DNA from: Dama dama
Taxonomy: Eukaryota; Chordata; Mammalia; Artiodactyla; Cervidae
NCBI RefSeq assembly: GCF_033118175.1
Contig: NC_083689.1
Coordinates: forward strand, 26,270,501-26,334,500
Direction: 5' to 3'
DNA: 64,000 nucleotides
The notes under the pieces were generated by a model, which saw nothing but the letters and a program-made list of their open reading frames with translations, was not told the origin of the DNA and made no database searches. The translations under genes and the position numbers were made by a program. This document shows positions 11,815-23,237 of the stretch, one piece after another. Position 1 is the first letter of the stretch. The number at the start of each line of letters is the position of its first letter.

Positions 11815-12035
11815 AGTCTTGAATCAGTGGCATAAGTTTTGAAAACAGGCTTGTATTCTAGATCACCTTTAATAAGTATCACTGTTAGACTGGGAAGTCA
11901 TTGGTCTTTTTGGATTTTCCCTTGTTCACCTTAAATTGGAAATAGTAATACCTGATTACAGGGCTGTTGTGTAAACTGTTTAGTATAATGTATATGCATG
12001 CTGGCCTAAAGCCCTCAGTAAATGTTAATTTCCCT
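11815..12035 (+). mobile_element. MIR-like SINE remnant
   Basis: Order of ggcataagttttgaaaacagg, gactgggaagtcattgg, aaattggaaatagtaatacc and gctgttgtgtaaactg, then ctcagtaaatgttaattt, follows the MIR consensus. Diverged. Confidence 0.5.
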
Positions 12036-12525
12036 TCCTCCTTAGAAGATGCCAACCTTATTTACTCTTGACTGTTTTCACACATTAAGATGGACATCAA
12101 AGAATAACACATAAAGCATTTTTGTTTCATTGGTTAGCAGTTCACTGAAGGCATAACCATAATTGTTTGCTAAATATGTGTATAATGAGGCAGTTTGTAA
12201 TTAGACTAACTCAGATGTTGTGATTATTGAATGTGTAGGTGTAGTTAACAGCCTTCATTTCTGGTAAGTGACTTACTTAGGAGGATGTATGCTCATGTAA
12301 GCAAGAAAGACTATTTCCTGGGAGGAAATTGTGGTCTCTAGATCTTTATAATGTCACCTTTAATCTTTTTGTACTCATGAGTATTGTCCTATACAGACTA
12401 TTTTCTTGAGGCAGTTTCTTGCTTGAAGTAAATGAAGCCTCCTTATGAGCCTGTTAAAACTACACAGACTGTCAGCAATATGGAAAAATTGGATGTTTAA
12501 TCAGGAATGTGAACATGTGTTTCAG
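12036..12525. other. Intron flanking the first RAPGEF6 exon
   Basis: Unique-looking sequence up to the acceptor at 12525. No repeats recognised. Confidence 0.5.
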
Positions 12526-12669
12526 GTAGAGAATTCCAAAGATAATGAAGATAATATTCTACAAAGAGAAATTCCTGCCAGACAGTCTCGAAGAAGGTTT
12601 CGGAAAATTAACTGTAAAGGAGAACGCCAGACTATTACTGATGATGTGGACATTAACAGCTATCTTTCT
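12526..12669 (+). CDS. RAPGEF6: RAPGEF6 internal coding exon (Arg-rich linker)
   Basis: Internal exon of a Rap guanine-nucleotide exchange factor that loads GTP onto Rap GTPases at membranes and junctions. It follows a tgtttcag acceptor and ends at a GTGAGT donor (12670). It has exactly 48 codons and is phase 0 at both ends. The peptide starts VENSKDNEDN, has the basic core RQSRRRFRKINCKGERQ, and ends DDVDINSYLS. In this family the core follows the first cyclic-nucleotide-binding-like domain and precedes the second; REM, PDZ, RA and CDC25 domains lie further downstream, outside the window. I recall the paralogue RAPGEF2 as having a different tail after the RRRFRKIN core, and the TITDD...NSYLS tail fits RAPGEF6. 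The open frame runs upstream of the exon to 12445 only by chance. Gene assignment is from memory of the family; the exon structure is read directly. Confidence 0.88.
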
Positions 12670-13268
12670 GTGAGTATATTTTGGAACATTTCATTGATAT
12701 TCCTTAATGTTCATATATAGTATGAACATACATATTTTAGGTAATATCAGCATATATTTTTGGTAATAAACACCGGGGGCTCTACACATAAGAGTTTGGG
12801 GGCACGTAAAGATATCTATATAATTTTTAAAAATGTTTCTGCTGTGTTGACTTTAATAGAAATACTCTTACCAGTGGGGTATTTGTTTTTGTTTAAATGG
12901 TATAAAAGAATTTTTTTTAATGTATCTTTTTAGACATGCTTGTGGATTTTCTTCCCTTTTTGTTGCTTGAACAGTATGCCCTGAGTGCATGTGTGCCCAA
13001 AAAACTCAGAAAATAGACTCGTTTGGGAGCTTTTTTTTCTTTTATGCCCTAAGGCATACAAAAGAAATAAAAAATACGTCAATTCTTCCCTTCAGGTGTG
13101 GGGCAGTTATGCTACTGTATGCTAGTGCAGAAATATATGCAAGTGTTAAAGGTATGTTTTCACAGGCAAATACTGAAAGATGATAAAATAAACAACTTCC
13201 ATAAAACCAGAAAATCTTTTCAAGTCTTTAATATTGAAATGATAGATGCCACTTTTCAGATTGAAAAG
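12670..13268. other. Intron after the first RAPGEF6 exon
   Basis: Starts with the GTGAGT donor. Otherwise AT-rich, with nothing recognised before the mariner MITE. Confidence 0.5.
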
Positions 13269-13270
13269 TA

Positions 13271-13351
13271 TTGGGTTGGCCAAAAAGTTTTATCTGGATT
13301 TCCCATATGATCTTACAGGAAAAACTTGAACAAACTTTTTGACTAACACAA
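13271..13351. mobile_element. Mariner-type MITE
   Basis: 81 bp with terminal inverted repeats ttgggttggccaaaaagtt and a diverged aactttttgactaacacaa. It is flanked by TA on both sides (13269-13270, 13352-13353), the mariner target duplication. Same family as the copy at 42-129. Confidence 0.82.
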
Positions 13352-13730
13352 TAGTTGAATTAAGAAATAAGGATAATTTAAGAAAGAATAAATCCAGGTG
13401 TGTTTTATAAGTTTTCAAAGGAAACTTGATCCCTCAAAATATAAAAACAGCCTAGAGATTTAGGGTATCAAAATTCCCAAGGGTATATATTCTTTTGGTT
13501 GTCAGAAACAAATTCATTCCATCTTAGAAATAAGGAGGATTATTTAGGGAGTTGTTTGTGTTAGAATGTTAAATTTGAGCAGCTATAAGGATTTAGTTAT
13601 TATTTGCCTCATTTCTTTGATTGAGCACATTCTGACAACAAACAATAACATATGAAGTAGTCCTCAAATTTTTTATTACATAAAGTTCATTTCCTGTTTT
13701 TATTATTTAATGGTTTGTTTTGTTTTGTTT

Positions 13731-13830
13731 TTTTTTGGCTGTACCATTTAGTTTGCAGATCAGATATTGAACTTGGGGCCTTGGCAGTGAAAGTGTCAAG
13801 TCTTAACCACTGGACTGCCAGGGAATTCCC
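13731..13830 (-). mobile_element. CHR-type SINE fragment
   Basis: ttttttggctgtaccatttag ... gaacttggggccttggcag ... aaccactggactgccagggaattccc, the reversed head of a CHR SINE. Confidence 0.75.
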
Positions 13831-13982
13831 ACTTGTTATTTAGTAACTTTCCCTGTCACTAATTAACTTTAGCTAATTCAAGTTGTAATTAAGTTTGGAC
13901 TTATTACACAAATGATTCTTACCTATTTTTGAAAAATTGAAAATTGATTAGTCCCATCACTCAGTTATGGAACTACTAATGA

Positions 13983-15180
13983 CATTTTGTATATTCTTGG
14001 ATAGAACTTTTCTGGGTCTTTGTGGTTCCATATGAATTTTAGGATTTTTTTCCCTAATTCTATGAAGAATTTCCTATGTATTTTGTTAGAGATTACATTA
14101 AATCTGTAGACTGCCATTTTAACAATATTAGTTCTTCCAGTCTAAGAGCATGAGCTATCTTTCCACTGCTTTGCATCATCTTCATTTTCCTTTATCAGTG
14201 TTTTATAGTTATCAATATATAGGTCATTCACTTCCTTGGTTAAATTTATTCTTAGGTATTTTGCTTTTCTAGCATCATTTTAAACAGGAATTTTTTTCCT
14301 TTTTCTTTGATATTTCATTGCTAGTGTAAAGAAATAAAACCGATATTGTATTTTAATCTTGTATACTACTACCTTGCCAGATATATTTATTAGCTCTAAA
14401 AGGGTTTGTGCGTGAATAATTTAGGGCTCTTTATAGAAAGTATCATGTCATCTGAAAATAGTAACAGTTTTACCTCTTCCCTTCCAGTTTGGATACCTTT
14501 TATTTTTTTTCTTGTCTCTTTTCTATGACAGGGACTTCCAATAGTGTGTTGTCCAGAAGTGATGAGTGGGCATCCTCATATTATTCCTTAATTTAGTGGG
14601 AAGATTTTCAGCTTTTCACTGTTGAGTGTGATGGATTTGTCATAAATGACTCTTGTTATGTTGAACTGTGTTCTCTCTCTACCCTCTTTGGTGAGAGCTT
14701 TTTCATGAAGAGACGTTGAATTTTGTCAAATGCTTTTTTTTTTCCGTCATGTGGTTTTTTTCCTCTCCTTTTGTTTAGTGTGGTATATCACAGTGATTGA
14801 TTCGTGTATGTTGAACTATCCTTGAAACCCTAAAATGAATCCAGCTTCATCATTCTATATGATCCTTTTTATATATTTTTGAATTTGATTTGCTAATATT
14901 TTTTGAGGGTTTTAACGTCTGTATTCATCAAATATATTGGCCTGTAATTTGCTTTTCTTGTAGTGTATTTGGCTGATTTTGATAGCAGTGTGATTGTAGC
15001 TTACTACAGTGAATTTGGCAGTGTTCCTCCTTCTATTTTGGAATAGGTAGATAAGGATGGGTATAAGTTTTAGTAGCAGATATCTTTATCAGTATTGATA
15101 CAGTAGATAATTGGTTTAATGACTACCATAGGATCTTTATTTCTTTTGTGGGTATTATCAGCAGTTCAGAGAGATCAGGA
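13983..15180 (-). mobile_element. Old L1 ORF2 fragment (L1M-like)
   Basis: Colinear with the L1 RT region in reverse. It includes the block equivalent to the active site (atcatgtcatctgaaaatag, 14442-14461) and the later gatggatttgtcataaatg and gttgaattttgtcaaatgc blocks. Much more diverged than the L1 at 15.4 kb; no usable frame remains. Confidence 0.75.
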
Positions 15181-15199
15181 GATATCATTTTTTTAAAAA

Positions 15200-15364
15200 A
15201 ATATTTAATTTATTTATTTGACTACACCAGGTCTTAGTTGTGGCACATGCATGTTCAGTCTTACTTGTGGCATGGGGGATCTAGTTACCCAACCAAGGAT
15301 TGAACTTGGGCCCCTTGCATTGGGAGCATGGAGCTTTCAGCCACTGGACCACCATGTAAGTCCC
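15200..15364 (-). mobile_element. CHR-type SINE
   Basis: gactacaccaggtcttagttgtggcacatgc ... gggggatctagttacccaaccaaggattgaac ... ccactggaccaccatgtaagtccc. It sits between old L1 and the full-length L1. Confidence 0.78.
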
Positions 15365-15394
15365 AGAATCATTATTTAAGATAGTGGTGGAAAT

Positions 15395-15409
15395 TGACAG
15401 TTTCTTTTT
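15395..15409. repeat. L1 target-site duplication, low-side copy
   Basis: tgacagtttcttttt, identical to 23223-23237. In the L1 orientation it begins AAAAAGAAA, fitting an endonuclease nick at a TT/AAAA-like site. Confidence 0.9.
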
Positions 15410-15789
15410 CCCTTTTTTTTTTAGTTTTTAATTTTTTTTCCATTTATTTTTATTAGTTGGAGGCTAATTACTTTACAATATTGTAGTGGTTTTTGCCATA
15501 CATTGACATGAATCAGCCATGGATTTACATGTATTCCCCATCCCGATCCCCCCTCCCACCTCCCTCTCCACCCGATCCCTCTGGGTCTTCCCAGTGCACC
15601 AGGCCCGAGCACTGGTCTCATGCATCCAACCTGGGCTGGTGATCTGTTTCACCCTAGATAATATACATGTTTCGATGCTGTTCTCTCGAAACATCCCACC
15701 CTCACCTTCTCCCACAGAGTCCAAAAGTCTGTTCTGTACATCTGTGTCTCTTTTTCTGTTTTGCATATAGGGTTATCGTTACCATCTTT

Positions 15790-18700
15790 TTAAATTCCAT
15801 ATATATGTGTTAGTATACTGTATTGGTCCTTATCTTTCTGGCTTACTTCACTCTGTATGATGGGCTCCCATCTCATTAGAACTGATTCAAATGAATTCTT
15901 TTTAATGGCTGAGTAATATTCCATGGTGTATATGTACCACAGCTTCCTTATCCATTCATCTGCTGATGGGCATCTAGGTTGCTTCCATGTCCTGGCTATT
16001 ATAAACAGTGCTGTGATGAACATGGGGGTGCACGTGTCTCTTTCAGATCTGATTTCCTCAGTGTGTATGCTCAGAAGTGGGATTGCTGGGTCATATGGCA
16101 ATTCTGTTTCCAGTTTTTTAAGGAATCTCCACACTGTTCTCCATAGCAGCTGTACTAGTTTGCATTCCCACCAACAGTGTAAGAGGGTTCCCTTTTCTCC
16201 ACACCCTCTCCAGCATTTATTGCTTGTAGACTTTTGGATAGCAGCCATCCTGACTGGTGTGTAATGGTACCTCATTGTGGTTTTGATTTGCATTTCTCTG
16301 ATAATGAGAGATGCTGAGCATCTTTTCATGTGTTTGTTAGCCATCTGTATGTCTTCTTTGGAGAAATCTCTGTTTAGTTCTTTAGCCCATTTTTTGATTG
16401 GGTCATTTATTTTTCTGGAATTGAGCTGTAGGAGTTGCTTGTATATTTTTGAGATTAATGCTTTGGCAGTTGCTTCATTTACTATTATTTTCTCCCAATC
16501 TGAGGGCTGTCTTTTCACCTTGCTTATAGTTTCCTTTATTGTGCAAAAGCTTTTAAGTTTCATTAGGTCCCATTTGTTTATTTTTGCTTTTATTTCCAAT
16601 ATTCTGGGAGGTGGGTCATAGAGGATCCTGCTGTGATTTATGTCAGAGAGTGTTTTGCCTGTGTTTTCCTCTAGGAGTTTTATAGTTTCTGGTCTTACAT
16701 TTAGATCTTTAATCCATTTTGAGTTTATTTTTGTGTATGGTGTTAAAGAGTGTTCTAGTTTCATTCTTTTACAAGTGGTTGACCAGTTTTCCCAGCACCA
16801 CTTGTTAAAGAGGTTGTCTTTTTTCCATTGTATATTCTTGCCTCCTTTGTTGAAGATAAGGTGTGCATAGGTACGTGGATTTATCTCTGGGCTTTCTGTT
16901 CTGTTCCATTGATCTATATTTCTGTCTTTGTGCCAGTACCATACTGTTTTGATGACTGTGGCTTTGTAGTAGAGCCTGAAGTCAGGCAGGTTAATTCCTC
17001 CAGTTCCATTCTTCTTTCTCAAGATTGCTTTGGCTATTCAAGGTTTTTTGTATTTCCATACAAATTGTGAAATCATTTGTTCTAGTTCTGTAAAGAATAC
17101 CATTGGTAGCTTGATAGGGATTGCATTGAATCTATAGATTGCTTTGGTAGTATAGTCATTTTGACAATATTGATTCTTCCAATCCATGAACACGGTATAT
17201 TTCTCCATCAGTTTGTATTCTCTTTGATTTCTTTTATCAGTGTTCTATAGTTTTCTATGTGTAGGTCTTTTGTTTCTTTAGGTAGATATACTCCTAAGTA
17301 TTTTTTTCTTTTTGTTGCAATGGTGAATGGTATTGTTTCCTCAATTTCTCTTTCTGTTTTCTCATTGTTAGTGTATAGGAATGCAAGGGATTTCTGTGTG
17401 TTAATTTTATATCCTGCAATTCACTATATTTGTTGATTAGCTCTAGTAATTTTCTGGTAGAATCTTTAGGGTTTTCTATGTAGAGAATCATGTCATCTGC
17501 AAACAGAGTTTCACTTCTTTTCCTATCTGGATTCCTTTTACTTCTTTTTCTGCTCTGATTGCTGGGGCCAGAACTTCCAAAACTATGTTGAATAGTAGTG
17601 GTGAGAGTGGGCACCCTTGTCTTGTTCCTTATTTTAGGGAAAATGCTTTCAATTTTTCACCATTGAGGGTAATGCTTGCTGTGGGTTTGTCATATATGGC
17701 TTTTATTATGTTGAAGTATGTTCCTTCTATTCCTGCTTTCTGGAGACTTTTAATCATAAATGGGTGTTGAATTTTGTCAAAGGCTTTTTCTGCATCTATT
17801 GAGATAATCATATGGTTTTTATCTTTCAATTTGTTAATGTGGTGTATTACATTGATTGATTTGCAGGTATTAAAGAATCCTTGAATTCCTGCAATAAAGC
17901 CCACTTGGTCATGATGTATGATTTTTTTAATATGTTGTTGGATTCTGTTTGCTAGAATTTTGTTGAGGATTTTTCCATCTATGTTCATCAGAGATATTGA
18001 CCTGTAGTTTTATTTTTTTTGTGGCATCTTTGTCTGGTTTTGGAATTAGGGTGTTGGTGGCCTCATAGAATGAGTTTGGAAGTTTACCTTCTGCAATTTT
18101 CTGGAAGAGTTTGAGTAAGATAGGTGTTAGCTCTTCTCTAAATTTTTGGTAGAATTCAGCTGTGAAGCCATCTGGTCCTGGGCTTTTGTTTCCTGGAAGA
18201 TTTCTGATTACAGTTTCAATTTCCTTGCTTGTGATGGCTCTGTTAAGATCTTCTATTTCTTCCTGGTTCAGTTTTGGAAAGTTATACTTTTCTAAGAATT
18301 TGTCCATTTCATCCAAGTTGTCCATTTTATTGGCATAGAGCTGCTGGTAGTAGTCTCTTATGGTCCTTTGTATTTCAGTGTTGTCTGCTGTGATCTTTCC
18401 ATTTTCATTTCTAATTTTGTTAATTTGGTTCTTCTCCCTTTGTTTCTTAATGAGTCTTGCTACCGGTTTGTCCATTTTGTTTATTTTTTCAAAAAACCAG
18501 CTTTTAGCTTTGTTGATTTTTGCTATGGTCTCTTTAGTTTCTTTTGCATTTATTTCTGCCCTAATTTTTAAGATTTCTTTCCTTCTGCTAACCCTGGGGT
18601 TATTCATTTCTTCCGTCTCTAGTTGCTTTAGGTGTAGAGTTAGGTTATTTATTTGGCTTTTTTCTTGTTTCTTGATGTAAGCCTGTAATGCTATGAACCT

Positions 18701-19578
18701 TCCCCTTAGCACTGCTTTTACAGTGTCCCATAGGTTTTGGGTTGCGGTGTTTTCATTTTCATTCATTTCTATGCATATTTTGATTTCTTTTTTGATTTCT
18801 TCTATGATTTGTCGGTTATTCAGAAGTGTGTTATTTAGCCTCCATATGTTTGAATTTTTAATAACTTTTTTCCTCTAATTGAGATCTAATCTTACTGCAC
18901 TGTGGTCAGAAAAGATGACTGGAATGATTTCAATTTTTTGAATTTACCAAGGCTAGATTTATGGCCCAGGATGTGATCTATTCTCGAGAAGGTTCCGTGT
19001 GCACTTGAGAAAAAGGTGAAATTGATTATTTTGGGGTGAAATGTCCTATAGATATCAATTAGGTCTAGCTGGTCCATTGTGTCATTTAAAGTTTGTGTTT
19101 CCTTGTTAATTTTCTGTTTAGTTGATCTATCCATATTTGTGAATGGGATATTAAAGTCTCCCACTATTGTGTTACTGTTAATTTCCTCTTTCATACTCAT
19201 TAGCATTTGCCTTACATATTGCAGTGCTCCTATGTTGGGTGCATATATATTTATAATTGTTATATCTTCTTCTTGGATTGATCCTTTGATCATTATGTAG
19301 TGTCCTTCTTTGTCTCTCTTCACAGCCTTTATTTTAAAGTCTATTTCATCTGATATGAGTATTGCGACTCCTGATTTCTTTTGGTCTCTGTTTGCGTGAA
19401 ATATTTTTTTCCAGCCCTTCACTTTTAGTCTGTATGTGTCCCTTATTTTGAGGTGGGTCTCTTGTAGACAGCATATATAGGGGTCTTGTTTTTGTATCCA
19501 TTCAGCCAGTCTTTGTCTTTTGGTTGGGGCATTCAACCCATTTACATTTAAGGTAATTATTGATAGGTATGGTCCCAT
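15790..19578 (-). pseudogene. L1 ORF2 (endonuclease/reverse transcriptase), disrupted
   Basis: ORF2 encodes the apurinic-type endonuclease and reverse transcriptase that copy L1 RNA at the nicked target. On the minus strand the endonuclease occupies 18892-19578 (starts MGPYLSIITLNVNGLNAPTK, includes CLQETHL and GDFNIP). RT segments lie at 17927-18766 (GNKSPGPDG) and 17629-17988 (IDAEKAFD). The catalytic FADD is at 17492-17503. The Cys-containing C-terminal part is 15790-17022 and ends THIYGI. At least four frame changes or stops separate these blocks, so no full protein can be made. In-frame ATGGCAATGG, seen in the other copy at about 57568, is TCGCAATGG here. Total length of about 3.8 kb is normal for L1 ORF2. 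Confidence 0.9.
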
Positions 19579-19635
19579 TGCGATTTACTTTGTTGTTTTG
19601 GGTTTGTGTTTATACAACCATTCTGTGTTTCCTGT

Positions 19636-20562
19636 CTAGAGAAGATCCTTTAGCATTTGTTGAAGAGCTGGTTTGGTGGTGCTGAGTTCTGTCAGCTTTT
19701 TCTTGTCTGTGAAGCTTTTGAATTCTCCTTCATATCTGAATGAGATCCTTGCTGGGTACAGTAATCTAGGTTGTAGGTTATTCTCTTTCATTACTTGAAG
19801 TATGTCCTGCCATTCCCTTCTGGCCTGAAGGGTTTCTATTGATAGATCAGCTGTTATCCTTACGGGAATCCCTTTGTATGTTATTTGTTGTTTTTCCCTT
19901 GCTGCTTTTAATATTTGTTCTTTGTGTTTGATCTTTGTTAATTTGATTAATATGTGTCTTGGGGTGTTTCACCTTGGGTTTATCCTGTTTGGGACTCTCT
20001 GGGTTTCTTGGACCTGTGTAACTATTTCCTTCCCCATTTTAGGGAAGTTTTCAGCTATTATCTCCTTGAGTATTTTCTCATGGCCTTTCTTTTTGTCTTC
20101 TTCTTCTGGGACTCCTATGATTCGAATGTTGGGGCATTTCACATTGTCCCAGAGGTCCCTGAGGTTGTCCTCATTTCTTTTGATTCTTTTTTCTTTTTTC
20201 CTCTCTGCTTCATTTATTTCTACCATTTTACCTTCTACCTCACTTACCCTATCTTCTGTCTCCGTTATTCTACTCTTGGTTCCCTCCAGAGTGTTTTTGA
20301 TCTCATTCATTGCATTATTCATTTTTAATTGACTCTTTTTTATTTCTTCTAGGTCCTTGTTAAACATTTCTTGCATCTTTTCAATCCTTGTCTCCAGGCT
20401 ATTTATCTGTAACTCCATTTTGTTTTCAAGATTTTGGATCACTTTTATTATCATTATTCTAAATTCTTTTTCAGGTAGATTCCCTATCTCCCCTTCTTTT
20501 GTTTGACTTGGTGGGTATTTTTCATGTTCCTTTACCTGTTGGGTATTTCTCTGCCTTTTCAT
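19636..20562 (-). pseudogene. L1 ORF1 (RNA-binding coiled-coil protein), premature stop
   Basis: ORF1p trimerises and coats L1 RNA. The frame starts MKRQRNTQQVKEHEK at 20562, has a long charged coiled-coil (IQNLENKMELQINS...EIKNTLEGTKSRITE), then the RRM-like PNIRIIGVPEEED and the C-terminal domain. It ends at a TAG on 19636-19638 after LQQMLKDLL, about 308 residues. A TGA at 19969-19971 interrupts it after NRINPR. The second copy in this window has CGA there, so CpG decay is the simplest cause. ORF2 begins 57 bp downstream, the usual L1 layout. Confidence 0.88.
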
Positions 20563-23222
20563 CTTGTTTAGATTGCTGTGTCTGGAGTGGGCTTTCTGTA
20601 TTTTGGAGGTCTGTGGTTCCTTTTCATTGTGGAGGTTTCACCCAGTGGGTGGGGTTGGACGATTGGCTCATCAAGGTTTCCTGGTTAGGGAAGCTTGCGT
20701 TGGTGTTCTGGTGCGTGGAACCGGATTTCTTCTCTCTGGAGTGCAATGGAGTGTCCAGTAGTGAGTTTTGAGTTGGGTCTATATGTTAGGTGTGACCTTG
20801 GGCAGCCTGTATGTTGACGATCAGGGCTATGTTCCAGCGTTGCTGGAGAATTTGCGTGGTATGTCTTGCTCTGGAACTTATTGGCTCTTTGGGTGGTGGT
20901 TGGTTTCAGTGTAGGTATGGAGGCTTTTGGATCGTCTCTTATTACTTAATGTTCCATGTAGTCAGGAGTTTTCTGGTGTTCTCGGGTTTTGGGCTTAAGT
21001 CTCCTGCCTCTGGATTTCAGTCTTATTCTTCCAGTAGTCTGAAGACTTCTCCAACTATACAGCACTGATAATAAAACTTTTAGGTTAATGGTGAAAAGAT
21101 TCTCCACCATGAGGGACACCCAGAGAGGTTCACAGAGTTACATGAAGAAGAGGAGAGGGAGGAGGGAGATAGAGATGACCAGGAGGAGAAAAAGGGGAAC
21201 TCAAGAGGAGAGAGACAGATCTACACAGTTCTCTGTTCCGAAAGTGTTCTCCGTAGCCCAGACACCCACAGAGATTCACAGAATTGAACTGGGAAGAGAA
21301 GGCGGGGGAGGAGGAAATAGAGGTGTTCTGAGGGAGAAAACAGAGAGTCCGAAGTGGGAGAGAGTAATCAACGCACTCCTGAGTAAAAATGGGTACTGAA
21401 TATTGGATTCTTAAGTGTCCAAAATTGATATCAAATACTGAAAAACAAATATTAAAAATCTAGAGTAGAGGTTAGACTCTTAAAAATACAATATTAAAAA
21501 CAAAAACACAAAAAATTTTAGAAATATATATGATGTTAGGTTTAAAAATAGGGACTCTTTTTTTTTTTTTGCAAGGTTATAGTGAAATGAAAATTAAGGA
21601 GTAGTAGAGGAGTCATAGAGGACTTTAAAAGAAAATAAGAGAAACAAAAAAGAAAAAAATTTTTTCTAATTAAAAAATAGTAAAAATATATGAAAATGAA
21701 AGTTAAAGAGTAATGGAGGAGTAATAGGGAATTTTAAAAAAATAATTTTAAAAAAGTTTTTTTTTTTTTTTTTTTTAATTATAAAAAGGAAAAATATAGG
21801 AATTTCTCTCGAGCTGTTGCGGGCAGTGTGGGTTCAGTTCAGGTTCAGATAGCTCCTCGTTCCAGCTTACACTTCTCAATATCTATAGGCCCCTTCCGGT
21901 GTAGTCGGTGTTAACTATAGGAATTTTAATCTGTTGCAGCGGTCACTTCTGAAGCGGTTCCCTTTGTTCATTTGGCTTCTGTTTGCGGTTCTCTTCAGTG
22001 TTTAATTTCCGCCCTGACACAAGCGGGCGGAGGTGGTCTCTTGTTTAGGTTCACTTGTTCAGTTGTGCTGCGGGGAGGGAGGGGCACTGCAGACAAATGT
22101 CACTGGCCTGTGTGGGAGCAGTCACAGTGATCCAGCCATACTGGGTTTGCCCCACTCACGGGTGTGTGCTCTCCCCGTCTACACTGCTCAGGCTCCCGGC
22201 TGCTGTATATGGAGTGGGCCCTGCGTTGCGTGCGGTTCCAGTTTTCGGGTATTCCCCAAAAGCGCGGACTCGGTTGGGCATGAATTTTGTGCCTTCCCCG
22301 GCCCGAGCAGCTCAGGCAGCCAGGAGTTTGACGAGCGCACTCTCCCCGGGTGCGGTGCGCCTTCTCCCGTCCGCGGTCCCAGCCTCAGTTTCCGTGCACG
22401 CAGGTCCGGTGCACCTTGTGTCTGTTCTGGGGAGCTGGCCTCTAGCCGTGACCCTCCCGGCTGATGTTGACCATCCAGAATCTCAGGAAGTCTTTGGTTA
22501 GAAACTGGGAGCCTGTTTGCAGTTTGGTAGGGGACGCCGTCTCTGGGGCCGAGTTTGCCCCTTTCCCCTCCCGCCTGCCTCCGGCGGGGGATGGGCCGGT
22601 CCTCTGCCGGCTAGCTCTTCTCTGGGGTCGTTCAGTTCTTCCTTTGTTCTGCGAATGGGCCCGCAGTGTGTTCGGGCGGGTTAACTTTCTCTCTCTCTCT
22701 TGCTATCCCACAGTTTAAGTAGCTATCTCGCGTTAGCTCCCTCCGATTACCCTCAGGGCATTCAGGCCCAGTCCTTACCCTAAGCAATGCCGCCCGCTCC
22801 TCACTTGCTGGTGGCGGATGCGGGCGTCTGGGGTACTTTTCTGCTGGGAGTTTCCTTTAGGCATGTAATCTGTGGGTATTATTTATTTTCCCTCCCAGTT
22901 AGGTTGCCCTCCGAGATTCGAAAACTTCCCCCAGACCCGCCAGTGAGAGGGTTTCCTCGTGTTTGGAAACTTCCCCTATTACGACTCCCTTCCTGGGACG
23001 GGTCTCAGTCCCTAGCTCTTTTGTCTCTCTTTTTATCTTTTATCTTTTGTCCTACCTCCTTTCAAAGACGATGGGCTGCTTTTCTGGGTGCCTGATGTCT
23101 TCTGCTAGTGGTCAGAAGTTGTTTTGTGAAGTTTGCTCGGCGTTCAAGTGTTCTTTCGATGAATTTATAGGGGAGAAAGTGGTCTCCCCGTCCTATTCCT
23201 CCGCCATCTTAGCTCCTCCTTC
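20563..23222 (-). promoter_or_regulatory. L1 5'UTR/internal promoter region
   Basis: 2.66 kb between ORF1 start and element end. It has a GC-rich, CpG-containing distal part (about 21810-23222) and an A/T-homopolymer-rich proximal part (about 21400-21800). It includes about 75 bp (around 22085-22165) absent from the inner L1 copy at 60.1 kb. Long ORFs on the + strand here (22033-22501) are antisense and not conserved in frame between the two copies. Confidence 0.75.
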
Positions 23223-23237
23223 TGACAGTTTCTTTTT
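23223..23237. repeat. L1 target-site duplication, high-side copy
   Basis: tgacagtttcttttt, identical to 15395-15409. It immediately abuts the L1 5' end, which fixes the element boundary. Confidence 0.9.

Larger units (their letters stand above)
15410..23222 (-). mobile_element. Full-length ruminant L1 (L1-BT type), broken coding
   Basis: A 7.8-kb L1 in reverse orientation. The 3' end is at the low side, where a T-run on the + strand is its poly(A) tail, followed by the L1 3'UTR signature beginning agttggaggctaattac. ORF2, ORF1 and a GC-rich 5'UTR of about 2.7 kb follow. The 5' terminus at about 23220 reads, on the element strand, ggaggagctaagatggcgga. It is flanked by a perfect 15-bp target-site duplication, so it is one complete insertion. 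Both ORFs carry stops or frameshifts, so it is not autonomous. It lies antisense to RAPGEF6. Confidence 0.93.

Noticed and set aside
12445..12525. Upstream extension of the exon ORF (starting MSLLKLHRL)
   Set aside because: Lies before the tgtttcag acceptor and does not fit the family; chance open frame in intron.
15790..17022. 410-codon minus-strand ORF as a possible host gene
   Set aside because: It is the C-terminal part of L1 ORF2, continuous with the surrounding L1.
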